Made by a program: the position numbers and the translations under genes
Part shown: positions 1 to 13,496 of the stretch, piece after piece
Numbering within the stretch: the first letter of the stretch is position 1
How the letters are laid out: each line of letters opens with the position of its first letter
The notes under the pieces: model-generated
Told to the model about the DNA's origin: nothing
Database searches by the model: none
What the model saw: the letters and a program-made list of their open reading frames with translations, nothing else
From: Phallus indusiatus
Taxonomy: Eukaryota; Basidiomycota; Agaricomycetes; Phallales; Phallaceae
DNA: 64,000 bases
Direction of reading: 5' to 3'
Assembly: GCA_027605045.1 (NCBI GenBank)
Contig: JAQFWX010000075.1
Location: forward strand, 1 to 64,000

Positions 1-389
1 TTGGCTTTTCATAACGACCAGAACGTCGGGAGGATGTTTGGAGGTATGAGCATGCTACAAGCAATATCAAACACCTTACAGGTAGCCTGCTTTACTTGAT
101 GGGTCTAACCAATCAAGCTCATGCATTATTTTTTGAATAGCCGATACTATTTGGATTTATTTACAGCGAGACAACGGGTACATTCCCAAAGGCTATTTTT
201 GCTGTGGCTGCTGCGTTGCTCATTACGACATCGCTGCTGTTCATGCTACTAAGGACCGATGTGCGAGTGATAGAGAAGCCTTCTGAAGAAGAAACACGTG
301 TCTTTGCCGAAGAACCCGACCTAGTTGCAAATGACGAGGATGTTCATCGCCAGGAAGAGAGTAGTAAACTTCTTGTTGTTCGTGCTTGA
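1..389 (+). CDS. MFS transporter, C-terminal end (partial)
   Basis: Only the last two coding exons are inside the window. The first (1-81) reads LAFHNDQNVGRMFGGMSMLQ and onward. After an intron that probably ends at 170, the last exon continues TTGTFPKAIFAVAAALL and runs to the stop at 389. The hydrophobic stretch at about 189-250 is the final membrane helix, followed by a charged cytosolic tail rich in E and D. The pattern of a glycine-rich loop, an amphipathic segment, TGTFPKA and a last helix is typical of fungal drug/solute major facilitator carriers. Substrate cannot be judged from this piece. The acceptor could also be at 166, but only 170 keeps the frame. The rest of the gene lies left of the window. 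Confidence 0.6.
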
Positions 390-910
390 GAGAGGGTTTG
401 CGGACTGGTTAGTGTACTAATACAATACTACATATATATATGGGATACTATTGAATTTGTAAGCTCATGACGCTCTGTACTCATATTGAACTATCATATA
501 TTAACCTTCCGTTGAATTGAAACTGATTGACAAGGGCACTACAAAATACCTCTCAAGTTGTAACAATAATATTCAGTGTAAATTATATTACTCAAACACC
601 AGGTTGTTAGTGACGGATATAGGGCCAGTGCCACTGTCAAGTATACTACATCTTTTACATAGATTCCTTGTAGATTCCGTATTTTTTATAGGATTTCTTT
701 TAGTATCTTTTATTAGGAGTTAATTAGCAGCGCGGTGGTGCTGGTTTTCTCAGAATCCTCTCTTTTAGCGGTCTCTAAGAATCTAATCGTTGGAACTTCC
801 AGTGGGCTGTTGAATTCAAGATTTTTGTTACATACGTGACAGGGACATGTGACATGTGACATGTGAGGCAATTCTATTGAAGACCATAGAATTTCTTCAC
901 AACGGTCGAA
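390..910. other. Intergenic, no gene seen
   Basis: AT-rich spacer between the MFS transporter stop and the CSN3 start. It holds a TATATATA tract near 431-441 and a short direct repeat of GTGACATGT at about 848-866, just upstream of CSN3. No conserved reading frame was recognised on either strand. Confidence 0.5.
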
Positions 911-2814
911 ATGACACAACCATCGACGTTTACCTCATCTCACCAAACTATTGATGATGTTCTGAACGAAATACTTACTCCCGGTATCTCCAATGCGCAA
1001 CTAGCGACGACTTTGCGTAGTATAATTAAACGAGGCGACGAAGGCGACTACTTGTTGGCTGGACTGCTGCCGCAAGCCATTGAGGATAAATCAGACAGTG
1101 GTACATCACTTGACGTTGATCCTTTAAGCTTTTTGGATCCAAACAAGAATACATTGGGATATCTTTATGTTTTGTACGGCATCGGTTTGAGTCTAGGTTT
1201 CCGGTATTTATCTCATTCAAACACTTGCGTATCCAGATCAGCGAGACTCAACGTTCAAGGTGCAATGCCTGTCACTCATGAAGCCGTGCAATCTTTCTGT
1301 CAGAACTTCGATGCTGAGGCCGCAAGGACAGTACCAGAGCGGAGTACGTCCTTTAAGCTCTCCGGTATACTTTACGATATGACTACGCAATCACATAGTT
1401 TCGGTCCTAGCACAAGCTATCGTACAGTATGCCGAAAGTCAGAATAATGTTTGTGCTTTAATCCACAGTCATATTCATAATTTCTCACTGAGAGCTCGTC
1501 GCAGTTACAAAATGCCATCGCTCCTTTAGAAACTTTGCTTAGACGGTACACACCTTCGTTGGCTCATCTCACAACAATTCATACGCAATTTGTTCATGTT
1601 AGTATCAGGGTATATCTTCATCTCTCTAATCTGATTCTTCTCTTATGCTGTAAGGCATGCGTCGCCACCAGGAATTACTCTGCGGCACTTCCGATTCTTG
1701 AAGTCCCGATTTCCGAAATCGACACGACTGTAAGTTCATGAATTCGATTGGTTTGAAGGATATTTCAGTGCAAAACTTTGACAACTGCGCTAGCTTTCAC
1801 CTTTGTCATACCATGATGTTTTAAATTATCATTATATTGGCGCATTGGCACTCATAGCTACGAGAAATTACTCTTTAGCATCCAATTTCCTCGAGATTGT
1901 TGCTTCAGCTCCAACACAATTGCACCCTTCAGGCATACAACTAGAAGCCCTCAAAAAGCTTGTTATCGTGAGGTTGATGTTATATGGCTCGGTAAGATGG
2001 ATTTGTCGAGAGATCTGAAAGATAACTGACTTTCCTTTAGACACGTCCACTTCCCAAATACACCAATGTTAATCTACTGCGGCACCTAAAGTCAACCCCT
2101 TATGCTTCCTTTGCTCGTGTCTTTCCTTCGACACCGGGCGTGCTTCAGGAAATTATTGACAAAGAATTTAAAGCATTACAAACTGTGGGTTTCCTTTGCT
2201 TTGAATATTACATGTGCAACACTCGTGTCAACTTTTGGATCAGGATTGCAATATTGGACTTGTTCGTCAACTTGTAGAATATGGGCCCCGATGGGCTATT
2301 CGTAAACTCACCGCAACTTACGTTACATTAAGCCTGAAAGAAATTAGCAAAGCCATTGGCGTACCTGACGAACACATTGTTAAAAGCATCATCATGAGCA
2401 TGGTGAGTTATTCGTTACATCAATCCGCGTTCTTTTTCTCGATTATTTTCAACGCATTTAGATTGAGAAATCAGAAATCAAAGCCACCCTCAGCGGGGAC
2501 ACCGTAACGTTTGTTGACGACTACTTCTCAGAAGCCGGTCTCCACTCCGCGTCCTGTTTCTCTCCAAAAGAAGTTGAAAAGCTGTTGAAATCATCTCGAT
2601 CGCAAGGTGCCCTACTCGCGGAGTTGGACAGGGAAACTGCGCGAAGCAAAGAATTCATAATCAAAGTGAGTTAGTTGTATTCAATCATACATATTACTAC
2701 AACTCTTCTTCAATATTCTAGGCATTGAAGGAAAAGGACGCTTCTGGAAGTATGATGATTGATGAGGAGCTTTTTAATCATGAGGGACATGGAATGAAGG
2801 ACTGGGACGATTGA
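911..2814 (+). CDS. CSN3: COP9 signalosome subunit 3 (CSN3)
   Basis: CSN3 is a PCI-domain scaffold subunit of the COP9 signalosome, which removes NEDD8/Rub1 from cullin-RING ligases in nucleus and cytosol. The N-terminus contains the family phrase PLSFLDPNKNTLGYLYVL (about residues 71-88), then helical-repeat exons such as LNYHYIGALALIATRNYSLA. The PCI/winged-helix part follows near 2270-2500 (LVEYGPRWAIRKLTATYVTL, then ISKAIGVPDEHIVKSIIMSM). The tail ends GMKDWDD with a TGA at 2812. At least eight introns split the gene; intron 1 starts at 1174. All exons join in frame, so the gene looks intact. The ATG at 911 opens the first conserved exon. NBP35 follows on the same strand after about 410 bases. 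Some internal splice junctions were inferred from family similarity. Confidence 0.85.
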
Positions 2815-3226
2815 TCCTACATGGGGTTTACATATTGGATGCCGATTGCATCATTGGATTCAAAGGCGACCGTGTCATGGTTCTCGTAACCATCGTTTAA
2901 TTCGACAGAGATAGACATGCTACATTACATTAGCATTTACACTTTGTGAGACAAAGAACATATCAAAAGTTCATGATTATTAATGGCTGCAATGATTCCT
3001 TACAGCTTTACAGCTTGACCCCGAACTTGAACACACTGATTCGACCCAAGAAAGGGAAGGGGACCAGTTGTGTTTTTAAAGTCATACAGGAAATGCGAGC
3101 AAAGAATTCACGAAATTCTAATACGTTATTGATATTTGTGATCATTAATATTATGTAAAAAAAGTAGAGCAGCCCATTACATAAAATACGACGGAAGTGG
3201 CAATCACGCATCTTGCCACAACAACC
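2815..3226. other. Intergenic spacer and NBP35 upstream region
   Basis: About 410 bases between CSN3 and NBP35, presumably the CSN3 3' UTR and the NBP35 promoter. A poly-A run lies near 3157-3164. No gene seen. Confidence 0.5.
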
Positions 3227-4298
3227 ATGTCTATTCTCATTCAGCGACCGATCGCGATACCAAATGGCTCGAAGATCCCGGACAACGCTCCTGAACATTG
3301 CCCAGTGAGTAAATTGTTTCATTGAAGTCATTTGGTGCACTGAAAGGTCTGGTAGGGACCCGAATCAGAACAGGCTGGACAGTCTGACGCTTGTGCTGGT
3401 TGTGCAAATCAAGAAATATGTGCCTCTTCAACATTCAAAGGACCTGACCCAGCACTACCCTTTATTAAGGAACGAATGTCGCTTGTCAAACGAAAACTCC
3501 TCGTTTTAAGTGGCAAAGGAGGAGTTGGAAAAAGTACATTTACGGCACAGTTAGGTTGGGCTTTTGCGACTGATGAGAATTCGCAGGTATGGTTCTAGAC
3601 TGTTAACATCCCCTTGTCTTACATACATATAGACTGGGATAATGGACGTTGATATATGTGGACCCTCGATACCCACAATTCTCGGGATTGCCAATGAGCA
3701 AATACATGCATCCTCGACAGGATGGAGCCCAGTCTACGTTCAAGACAATCTCGCAGTCATGTCAGTAGGTTTCATGCTCCCTTCCTCAAAAGATGCTGTT
3801 ATATGGCGTGGTCCGAAGAAGAATGGTTTAATATCGCAGTTTCTCAAAGATGTGGATTGGGGCGAATTGGACTGGCTTGTGATCGATACACCCCGGGACG
3901 TCAGACGAGCATTTAAGCATTGTACAATACCTCAAGGAGTCTGGTATTGATGGTGCTGTTGTTATCACAACCCCACAAGAGGTTGCCATTCAGGACGTGC
4001 GCCGCGAAATTAATTTCTGTCGAAAAGTGGGAATTAGGGTTCTCGGGGTGGTGGAGAACATGGCCGGGTTCATTTGTCCAGGATGTAAAACAGAAAGCCA
4101 AATATTTAAGCCTGCTACCGGAGGTGCCAGGAAATTAGCGGAGGAGATGGATGTCGAGCTGCTAGGCTCAATACCACTAGATCCCCGAATTGGCAAGAGC
4201 TCAGACTACGGTGTCAGTTTCTGGACGAATATCCAGATAGCCCCGCCACTACCGTCTATATGGACATCATCCACCGGTTGAAAGAGAAACTGGATTAA
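3227..4298 (+). CDS. NBP35: Cytosolic Fe-S cluster assembly ATPase NBP35 (frame broken in this sequence)
   Basis: NBP35 is the P-loop scaffold that, with CFD1, builds 4Fe-4S clusters for cytosolic and nuclear proteins. The N-terminus has the diagnostic Cys pattern C-x13-C-x2-C-x5-C (EHC...[12 protein letters not shown]), followed by the Walker [11 protein letters not shown] and [16 protein letters not shown] later exon carries [10 protein letters not shown], the CPxC bridging-cluster motif. Introns are 3305-3355 and 3587-3632. Two places break the frame without any possible intron. At 3891-3900 the conserved DTPPGTSDEH loop lacks two bases (short C and G runs). At about 4217-4221 a T run is one base short. 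Everything around the breaks is highly conserved, and the gene is essential in yeast, so I favour consensus errors over a pseudogene. The end is convergent with the MAP kinase gene, 84 bases away. Confidence 0.85.
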
Positions 4299-4382
4299 TA
4301 TTTAGAGGTTGTTCATGTCTGTTCGTGTATTGTAATCAAAACACATTGTATCTAATATAGTCCTGCAGTCTACATATAAATG

Positions 4383-6899
<2,517 letters not shown>

Positions 6900-7341
6900 T
6901 TTCCGACCACGATGACTCCCCGAGGATCTCGGACTTGCTTGATCGGAAGGAGAGGAAATTGTGGATGAGCTTGATGAAGACGGGTTGTCAATTTTTGAAT
7001 TCTTTCTGTTGACCATGGCGGAGCTGATGATCGTCTATGATCGTCTATTTCGAGGCTAGAGTTCACTTCAAGACATGACACGTGGCTCCCACGTGTATGA
7101 ACAAAGAAATTATAGCAATTGGAGCACCGAAAGGGAGATGATAGAGATAGCAGCAGTACAAGTTGAGTTCTAATGCGGTTGGTCGACTAACCTTCGCCTG
7201 TATTACGTAAAACCTTGCCTTGTCGACTCTTTTGCTCTTTTCTTTGCACTACTGAACCAATGGAAACTGAGTGGGTTTACATTCCCGTTTTAATTCAACG
7301 TGATGAGTAATGGCTCAGCTATTGAAGTTCTCTGATTCTAG
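6900..7341. promoter_or_regulatory. Divergent promoter region between the MAP kinase and OPT genes
   Basis: About 440 bases separate the two divergent starts. It contains a palindromic CACGTG core at 7080-7101 (two partly overlapping copies in GACACGTGGCTCCCACGTG), a possible bHLH-type site. A short upstream reading frame begins at 7260 (METEWVYIPV...) and ends before the OPT start. Function inferred from position only. Confidence 0.4.
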
Positions 7342-9987
7342 ATGGAACAACCCGTTCTCACAATCAACCCGTCCAAGCCGAATTCACGGTCAGTACACGC
7401 AAATTTAGCAATTTAGCTTTTGGCTGCTGATATTTGGCTGCTTTCTCTCGAAGTTACGATCCGTACTTGTAGGACTTGTCGTTGGCTGCCTTCTCTGCTT
7501 TACAAACTTGTATTTTGGTCTACAGACAGGTGAGTATACATACCTTGTATATATTCTGAAGGATCGCTGCCAGGCACTGACGAGTCGTTCAGGATGGATT
7601 AGCATGTGAGGCTGATAAAAGCTAGTTTTGATCACTTTTCGAATAGCAATTTTTCTCCTTCCGTAGGATGTCACTACAGTCCGCGTTGATAGGATACCTC
7701 GTTTCTTTATTTTTTCGAGAACCATTAACACCACAAGAAAACGTGGTGATCCAAACTACTGCAGTAGCAACCGGTACGCAAATACGCTAACTTATTTGTT
7801 GGATTTTCTAAGAGTTCTCCAGGCACCATGCCATTGGCAGCTGGGTTTGTTGGTATTATTCCCGCTCTGGGTCTGCTCGACAGCAGTCAAGATGGTGTCT
7901 CTCCTTTGAAACTTTCGTGGATTCATGCAGTAGGCTGGTCATTAGCTGTGGCATTTTTTGGGTAATGTGTAATTTATATCTTTGTGTATTATTATTCATT
8001 GCTGGCCTGAAAGGGTCCTACTTGCGCCCCCAATCCGAAAACAAGTTGTGCGGGATATCTCTTGTTTCGCCTCATTAGCCCGTTATACACACCTCCCTTT
8101 AGATTATCAAAGAACAATTAGCGTTCCCCTCAGGAACCGCTACCGCTCAACTTATCTCCGTCTTGCATCAGAAACCTACCAGCTTCCTCAGAAATCGTCA
8201 CGGAAACCAGATCTCAAACACAGTCTCTTCTCGAGGCGATTATCAAAGTATTCCATCGCAGGATGTTGAGACTTCCCAGCCTTTGCATGATCATGGTTTA
8301 CCTGATATTCCACATGTTCAAAAATATCAAGAAGCTCAGCACAGTTGGGGTGCTCTTGGATGGAGTTTTATTGCTTCAGCAGCAATGACAGTAAGTCTTG
8401 GCTTTGCTCAACCTGAATTTATCTCCCAACCTCTTTCTCTCAATCCAGTTAGCCGCATACTTCTTTCCAGTAGTATTTGCTGTGCCGCTTTTCGGTCATT
8501 ATTTAGCAAAAGAGTGGTTGTGGTATTTTACGCCGAGCTTATCATACGTAGGCCAAGGTTGGCTCTGTATCTCGGATGTCTTACACGTTCTTCAATTTTA
8601 TATAGGTATAATCATGGGATTCCCCACGACGTTGAGTATGAGCTTGGTGAGTTGATATCGAGCTGGAGGTCCCAGGGCCCAAATGACTAGAGGCACATTA
8701 GGGAATGGTGATGGGTTGGGCCATTTTATCCCCTATTTCTAAACACGCCGGCTGGGCCCCTGGTGCTGTCGGTGACATGTCGACAGGTGCACGAGGTTGG
8801 ATCTTATGGATATCTCTAGCCATTATGTGCGCCGACAGCCTCGTGTCTCTCCTTCCAGTCATATACGGTGTCATTATCAAGTTCGCCAATCATTACAAGG
8901 GGAATGAGATCAACTTGGATAGTGATGAAGATTTAGAAACGTCCAATAGACTTGTTCCTGGAAAGTGGGTGATTTGGGGTTCCTTGGCTTCTATTATCTT
9001 CGGAACATTACTTGTATGGTGGGTTTTTGGGAGTGAAGGTATAAAGCCTTGGGCTACAGTTTTTGGTTATCTCCTCGGTGGTCTACTGAGCTTGTTGGGG
9101 TATGTCATTTGGCAAGTCTAGGGTGAAAAAAAAAAAGATCTCTCTACAGAGTTCGTGCTTTAGGAGAAACGGACCTGAATCCGGTCAGTGGGCTAGGCAA
9201 AATCAGCCAGTTATTTTTTGCCGTCATCCAACCTGGCAATATCGTTGCAAACATCATTGCAGGAGGGGTTGCCGAAGCTGGTGCTCAGCAGTATGTCAAC
9301 TCTTACACTCGTTGATTTGATCTTACTGTACAACAATATAGGGCGGGAGATCTTATGCAAGATCTGAAAACAGGCCATCTTATTGGAGCCTCACCTCGAG
9401 CCCAATTTTATGGACAGCTTCTTGGTTCGGGCTTATCTGTCTTCGTTACCGCAACTGCCTTTTCTCTATATCAACGTGCATATCCCATACCCGGACCTAA
9501 TTTTCCTGCACCCACTGCCTATGTCTGGCTGAGTCTTGCCCGCCTTCTACGTGAGTTACCTGATTTTTTACAAGAAGATTTGTCTTCTGACAGATTTACA
9601 CCAGGGGATCAGCAGCTACCCGAGAAGAGTGGTCTTTTCATGCTTTTGTTCGCAGCAGCGGCTGCCCTCAACGCTTCTATTAAAATCCGCGCCGTGGAAC
9701 GTGGTCGTCGGTGGGCTATTTGGATCCCGTCTGGAATTGCCTTTGCGGTGGGATTTTTAAATACGCCTTCCTTTTCGTTGGCCAGACTCGTCGGTGGGAT
9801 AGTCGAATATGCCTACAGTAGAAAGTACCCACGTGAAGGGAGAAGCAATATCCTACTTATTATCATCGCCAGTGGGTTTGTTTTGGGAGAGGGTACATTC
9901 AGCATATTATCACTTGTTTTGAGAATGATGCACGTCGGCGTGGCTAGCTGTTGGGGTTGTGCTGAAGGCTCGTGTCCGGGTTGTTGA
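7342..9987 (+). CDS. OPT-family oligopeptide / metal-chelate transporter (YSL-like clade)
   Basis: A multispanning plasma or vacuolar membrane symporter of the OPT superfamily. Diagnostic segments in order: LRSVLVGLVVGCLLCFTNLY then FGLQTG (first helix), PLAAGFVGIIPALGLL, EQLAFPSGTATAQLIS (the YSL/OPT signature), YVGQG then IIMGFPTTLSM, GWAILSPISKHAGWAPGAVG, a long cytosolic loop, ETDLNPVSGLGKISQLFFAV, IQPGNIVANIIAGGVAEAGA, and the C-terminus MHVGVASCWGCAEGSCPGC. These match the YGL114W/YSL type rather than the Opt1/Isp4 type. Six to eight introns; all exons can be joined in frame. I chose the ATG at 7342, 60-70 residues upstream of the first helix. The splice from exon 1 into the LRSV exon is the least certain. 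Substrate (peptide or metal-nicotianamine-like chelate) cannot be told. Confidence 0.85.
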
Positions 9988-10183
9988 TCTACAAAATGTA
10001 ACTAGTTCTAATAATTTGACGACAATCGATAACGATACGAATAATGAGTTTGACGATATTGATATTAATAATGATAACGAGGTCCGCGACTTGTTAAAGT
10101 TCGCGCGACGTGACAACACGTCTTGTATACTTACGTCGATCACGTCACGCATGAGGCCTTGGGCATAAAAACACGCGAATTCG

Positions 10184-11726
10184 ATGGATTCAGGCATAAT
10201 TGACCCCCCTGCTTCTGAGCCTAATGCTACAGGACGATCTAGTAACACCGAAGATATCGAAGCATTCGTCGAAGATAACATAAACGTTGAAACAACTTCG
10301 GATGCTGAGCTAGGTGATTCTGCCGACCATGACCCAGAAACACTTCCCACCGAGGAAGAATGGAATAGCATGAGGCGCTATGGTAGCTTCATAAGTATGT
10401 ATATATTGCTTCTAATCCATTGCTCAGTTTATGTACCTGTTGTCTCGAATAGCCCATGACGATGTAGGAAAACAGTACACGTTTCAAGTCAATGATATGT
10501 ACGCTGTCAATCACATTTGATCAAGTAAAAACGGTGACCCTTTCCCCCAGTATCTACGTATTACCCTCGGATCGAAGCCCAGAAGATCCTATAGCAGATA
10601 TTGACCTTTGGGTGGCTCAAATCAAGTCAATTCGAGCCCGAAATCCTCGCGACGTAAGAGTTAGTTATTGCGTCATTTGAGAACTGACATTTGATGTGGC
10701 GTGCGACTCAGGTATGGATACGTGCCAAATGGTTTTATCATCCTAAAGAATTGCCTAACAAGTTGAGGCACAGATATAAGTAAGTAGGACACATAGTCCG
10801 TGATACGCGTGCTAGTGTAACATTTCATAATGATCTCCTATGCAGACATACTTTTGCGAAGATGGAGCGCCTCAGCTCAAATAAGGCTGATTTTATCTCT
10901 ACTTCTACATGCTGTGGTTAGCCATTTATAAATCTGAATCCAGTCTTGACATTAAATCCAAAATTTACTTAGGCCACGCCAGCATTATCTATTTTGATGA
11001 GCAAAACCTTGATCAAGTCCATATATCCGGCTCCACACTGTTCTACAGAGTACGTTACCTGAAAAAAAACCATCTCAGCAAACCTGACTTTCAACAGTAC
11101 GACTATGACTGGACAAAGCCTAAGTACGGGCAAATCAAAGTATGGATAGGGTTACCTATCTACATCCCACTATTTATATACCCTTTCTGATTTTTTAGAA
11201 GACTTCCCCTCCTTGCTCTATCTGCAAGAGAGCGTATAATCCAAACACCGACATAATTCATTTTTGTCCTCGCACGACGTGTCTTCAAGGATGGCATGAT
11301 CATTGCTTGGAACGAAACAATTGGTATATTAAAACTCTCGAAAATTTCGAACAGAGGATAGAATCGATGGGTGGAGAATTCAATATCGACATGCAGGTTG
11401 ATCAGTCTAGTTCTAGAAAGAGGGCTAGATTAAACAGGGAATCTCGCGACGGCAATCCATATGAAAGGATTCCAAAGGAGCTCCTAGATATTGCTCGCCA
11501 ACCGATTATTAGAGGTCGAAGTATGGGTGTCGTCGGAAATATCTGTTCTGTGACCCGGGCTCGTAAATTGCTTCGCGCAGCTATGCGGGATGGAGAACAA
11601 GTTCCAGAAGACTGGAAAGATTCCTTAGGGGTGATCTACAGCGTAGCCGATCTAAAAGCGGTAAACACCTTCCAAGCAAAGAAAGTTTTAGCATATGCTT
11701 GTCCTAAATGCGGTGAACCGATTTAA
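10184..11726 (+). CDS. BAH-domain protein with a Cys-rich zinc finger
   Basis: Probable nuclear chromatin protein. After an acidic N-terminus (MDSGIIDPPASEPNATG) comes a BAH domain: KQYTFQVNDI, YVLPSDRSPEDPIADIDLWV, AQIKSIRARNPRDV, WIRAKWFYHPKELPNKLR, HASIIYFDEQNLDQVHISGS. It is followed by a zinc finger, CSICKRAYNP with the partner cysteines FCPRTTCLQGWHDHCLER, a PHD-like layout. The tail has a basic patch SRKRARLNRE and ends ACPKCGEPI. Six introns, among them one starting near 10499 and one at 10651, give a continuous frame; the donor in NDMYAV (GTACGC) is less canonical but restores the BAH core. BAH domains bind modified nucleosomes, so gene regulation is inferred. Convergent with the SARAF-like gene, 133 bases between stops. 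Confidence 0.75.
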
Positions 11727-11859
11727 ATTTTGTTCTCTTTGTGTCGTTTGTTATTCCGTCCATGTCCTTATCAAACACTAGTATATCGTTAGTGTACATT
11801 ATATCATGATATATTTGCGCGAAATCTAAGAGCACAGTCATGACGTTAAAAAAACTTTC

Positions 11860-13096
11860 CTATCTTGTTTTTGTGCCGCCATGAGCTGTAGCGGCCCGGG
11901 TCCTCCCTAAGTTTGATGGTCCTTCACCTCGGTCCTCACTGGACCAGTTCCGGCGGGGTATGGCTGTTTGAGGAGTGTCAAATGCTCCAAAGGAAGAATC
12001 CCGGTTGCTAGGTTCTCCCCCAACCCAACCGCCCGGTCTATCCCAGTCCCAGATAGAGGAGGAAGGCCTTAAAGGGACCGTATAAGATCGCTCACGGGCA
12101 CGAGTCGGATTCCAAAGCGACGCGACCGCCGCACCCAAACCAGCACCGGTCCAAAAGCCAGGTCTCCAGTTCAACGTCGAACTGCCTTCACCGAAAGTTT
12201 TGGCATTACGTGGGTCAGAATAGGGAGGAGGAGGGGTTTGATGATCCGGTGCATTATTGTGAGGAAACCATTCGTTTCGATTACCTCCACTGCCTCCCCC
12301 ACCGCCACCGCCACCTCTGCCAGAACCACCTCTGCCGTCGTCAGCTGAATCGGGTCTCCGCGATCTCGGTGACAAATTTCGGTTGACGCAAAATGATTTG
12401 AAGCCTACGTAGATAAAGAACAGAAAGGCAATGCCCCATATAGTCATGAATATAGTTTCGTATATATCTCTGGCTGCAATAACTTTATTCAGTTGGACTC
12501 TAGAAAAGAAGGAAAATGGAATTGACATACGAAACATGCGCTCAAACCAAGAACCTTGTGTAGTACTACTGAAAGCATCAGGTACATAGACTAATCTATA
12601 TTCCAGAGCGCATGAGCCTACGAATACAGCAGATACGTACTGGATATCAATAAATATAACACAACTAAATTCGCAAGAGTACCTTTCAAAACGTTTGTAT
12701 CTCCAGGACGACTCCACCCTTCACACGATACTTCAACTTTTCCAAATCGCAGTTTCTCGGGCAAGTCTTTTTTTCAAATAAAGGGAGTTAGAGCAAGGGA
12801 CCAGCTGATTCGACTTCCGAGACGCAGACATACCGGCTTCGCACTGCTCATTACATGAGAAAAAACTCAAGAGGCAAAGCTCGGAACTCTCGATAGAGGT
12901 CAGGACAAACCTTCCACTGAACATCGAGCCCTTTCCCGCCATCATTTAGGCAACGAATTACTTCGGGCTGGTACTGTTTACATGGCTTTCCAACACACCT
13001 CAACTGAGGAATGGGATTAGTTCGCCTTGCTTGGGTATATTCATCGTTGTAGAATGTCAGAGAGCGAATCGACTCTAGAGATACTTTCGTCGCCAT
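11860..13096 (-). CDS. SARAF-like membrane protein
   Basis: Resembles SARAF (store-operated calcium entry-associated regulatory factor, TMEM66 family). Matching parts: SLTFYNDEYTQARRTNPIPQ LRCVGKPC at the N-terminus, DVQWKCEADLPEKLRFGKVE and VSCEGW, a Gly-Ser-Cys segment, one transmembrane helix IFMTIWGIAFLFFIYVGF, a Gly/Pro-rich cytosolic region with PPPYS, then RPGFWTGAGLGAAVASLW and a C-terminus TAHGGTKTR. Luminal cysteines, helix and C-terminal motif are in the same order as in the animal protein. The part coding Cys-Glu-Ala comes from a 10-base exon at 12834-12843. An in-frame stop precedes the ATG at 13096, so I see no classical signal peptide; an unseen upstream exon is possible. Fungi lack obvious STIM/Orai, so the role here is unknown. 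Confidence 0.75.
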
Positions 13097-13496
13097 TGTT
13101 GGTTGTTAAAGACCTACTATGGCCCAGATACAGATTGGATAAAGAAGTAATTGAAAATTCAGAATCTCAGAATCAAATATGTCATAGCAGCTCGGAGGTT
13201 TATATAAGCCTGCCACAAAACCACTTTAGACAGGCGGACGTGTCGTGTCGTGTCAAAACGTGTTGCGAAGTCAGTTCAAGTTTTTAATATTCCGGGAGAT
13301 ATTGCGAACGTTCACGTAGTAATATGTTACGGCTAATAACAACGGATCAATTTATCCTAAAACTACTTCCTAATATAACCTTTACAACAACACTGTCAAA
13401 ACGAATTACAACACTCGGCGTGTCGAAATAAAATCTAAGTATCGCAATAACTAAAATTACGAATGCGCATAAATATGGATAATATGTCTGTTATGT
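13097..13496. other. Intergenic spacer
   Basis: About 400 bases between the start of the SARAF-like gene and the stop of the DDT/WHIM/PHD gene, both on the minus strand. It should hold the SARAF-like promoter. A short repeat GTGTCGTGTCGTGTC lies at 13240-13254. No gene seen. Confidence 0.45.

Noticed and set aside
7405..7734. A 109-codon minus-strand frame
   Set aside because: It lies over the first exons of the OPT transporter, whose membrane helices are well conserved on the plus strand.
9910..10371. A 153-codon open frame on the minus strand
   Set aside because: It overlaps the ends of the OPT gene and the first exon of the BAH gene on the other strand and has no recognisable motif. It is a shadow frame.
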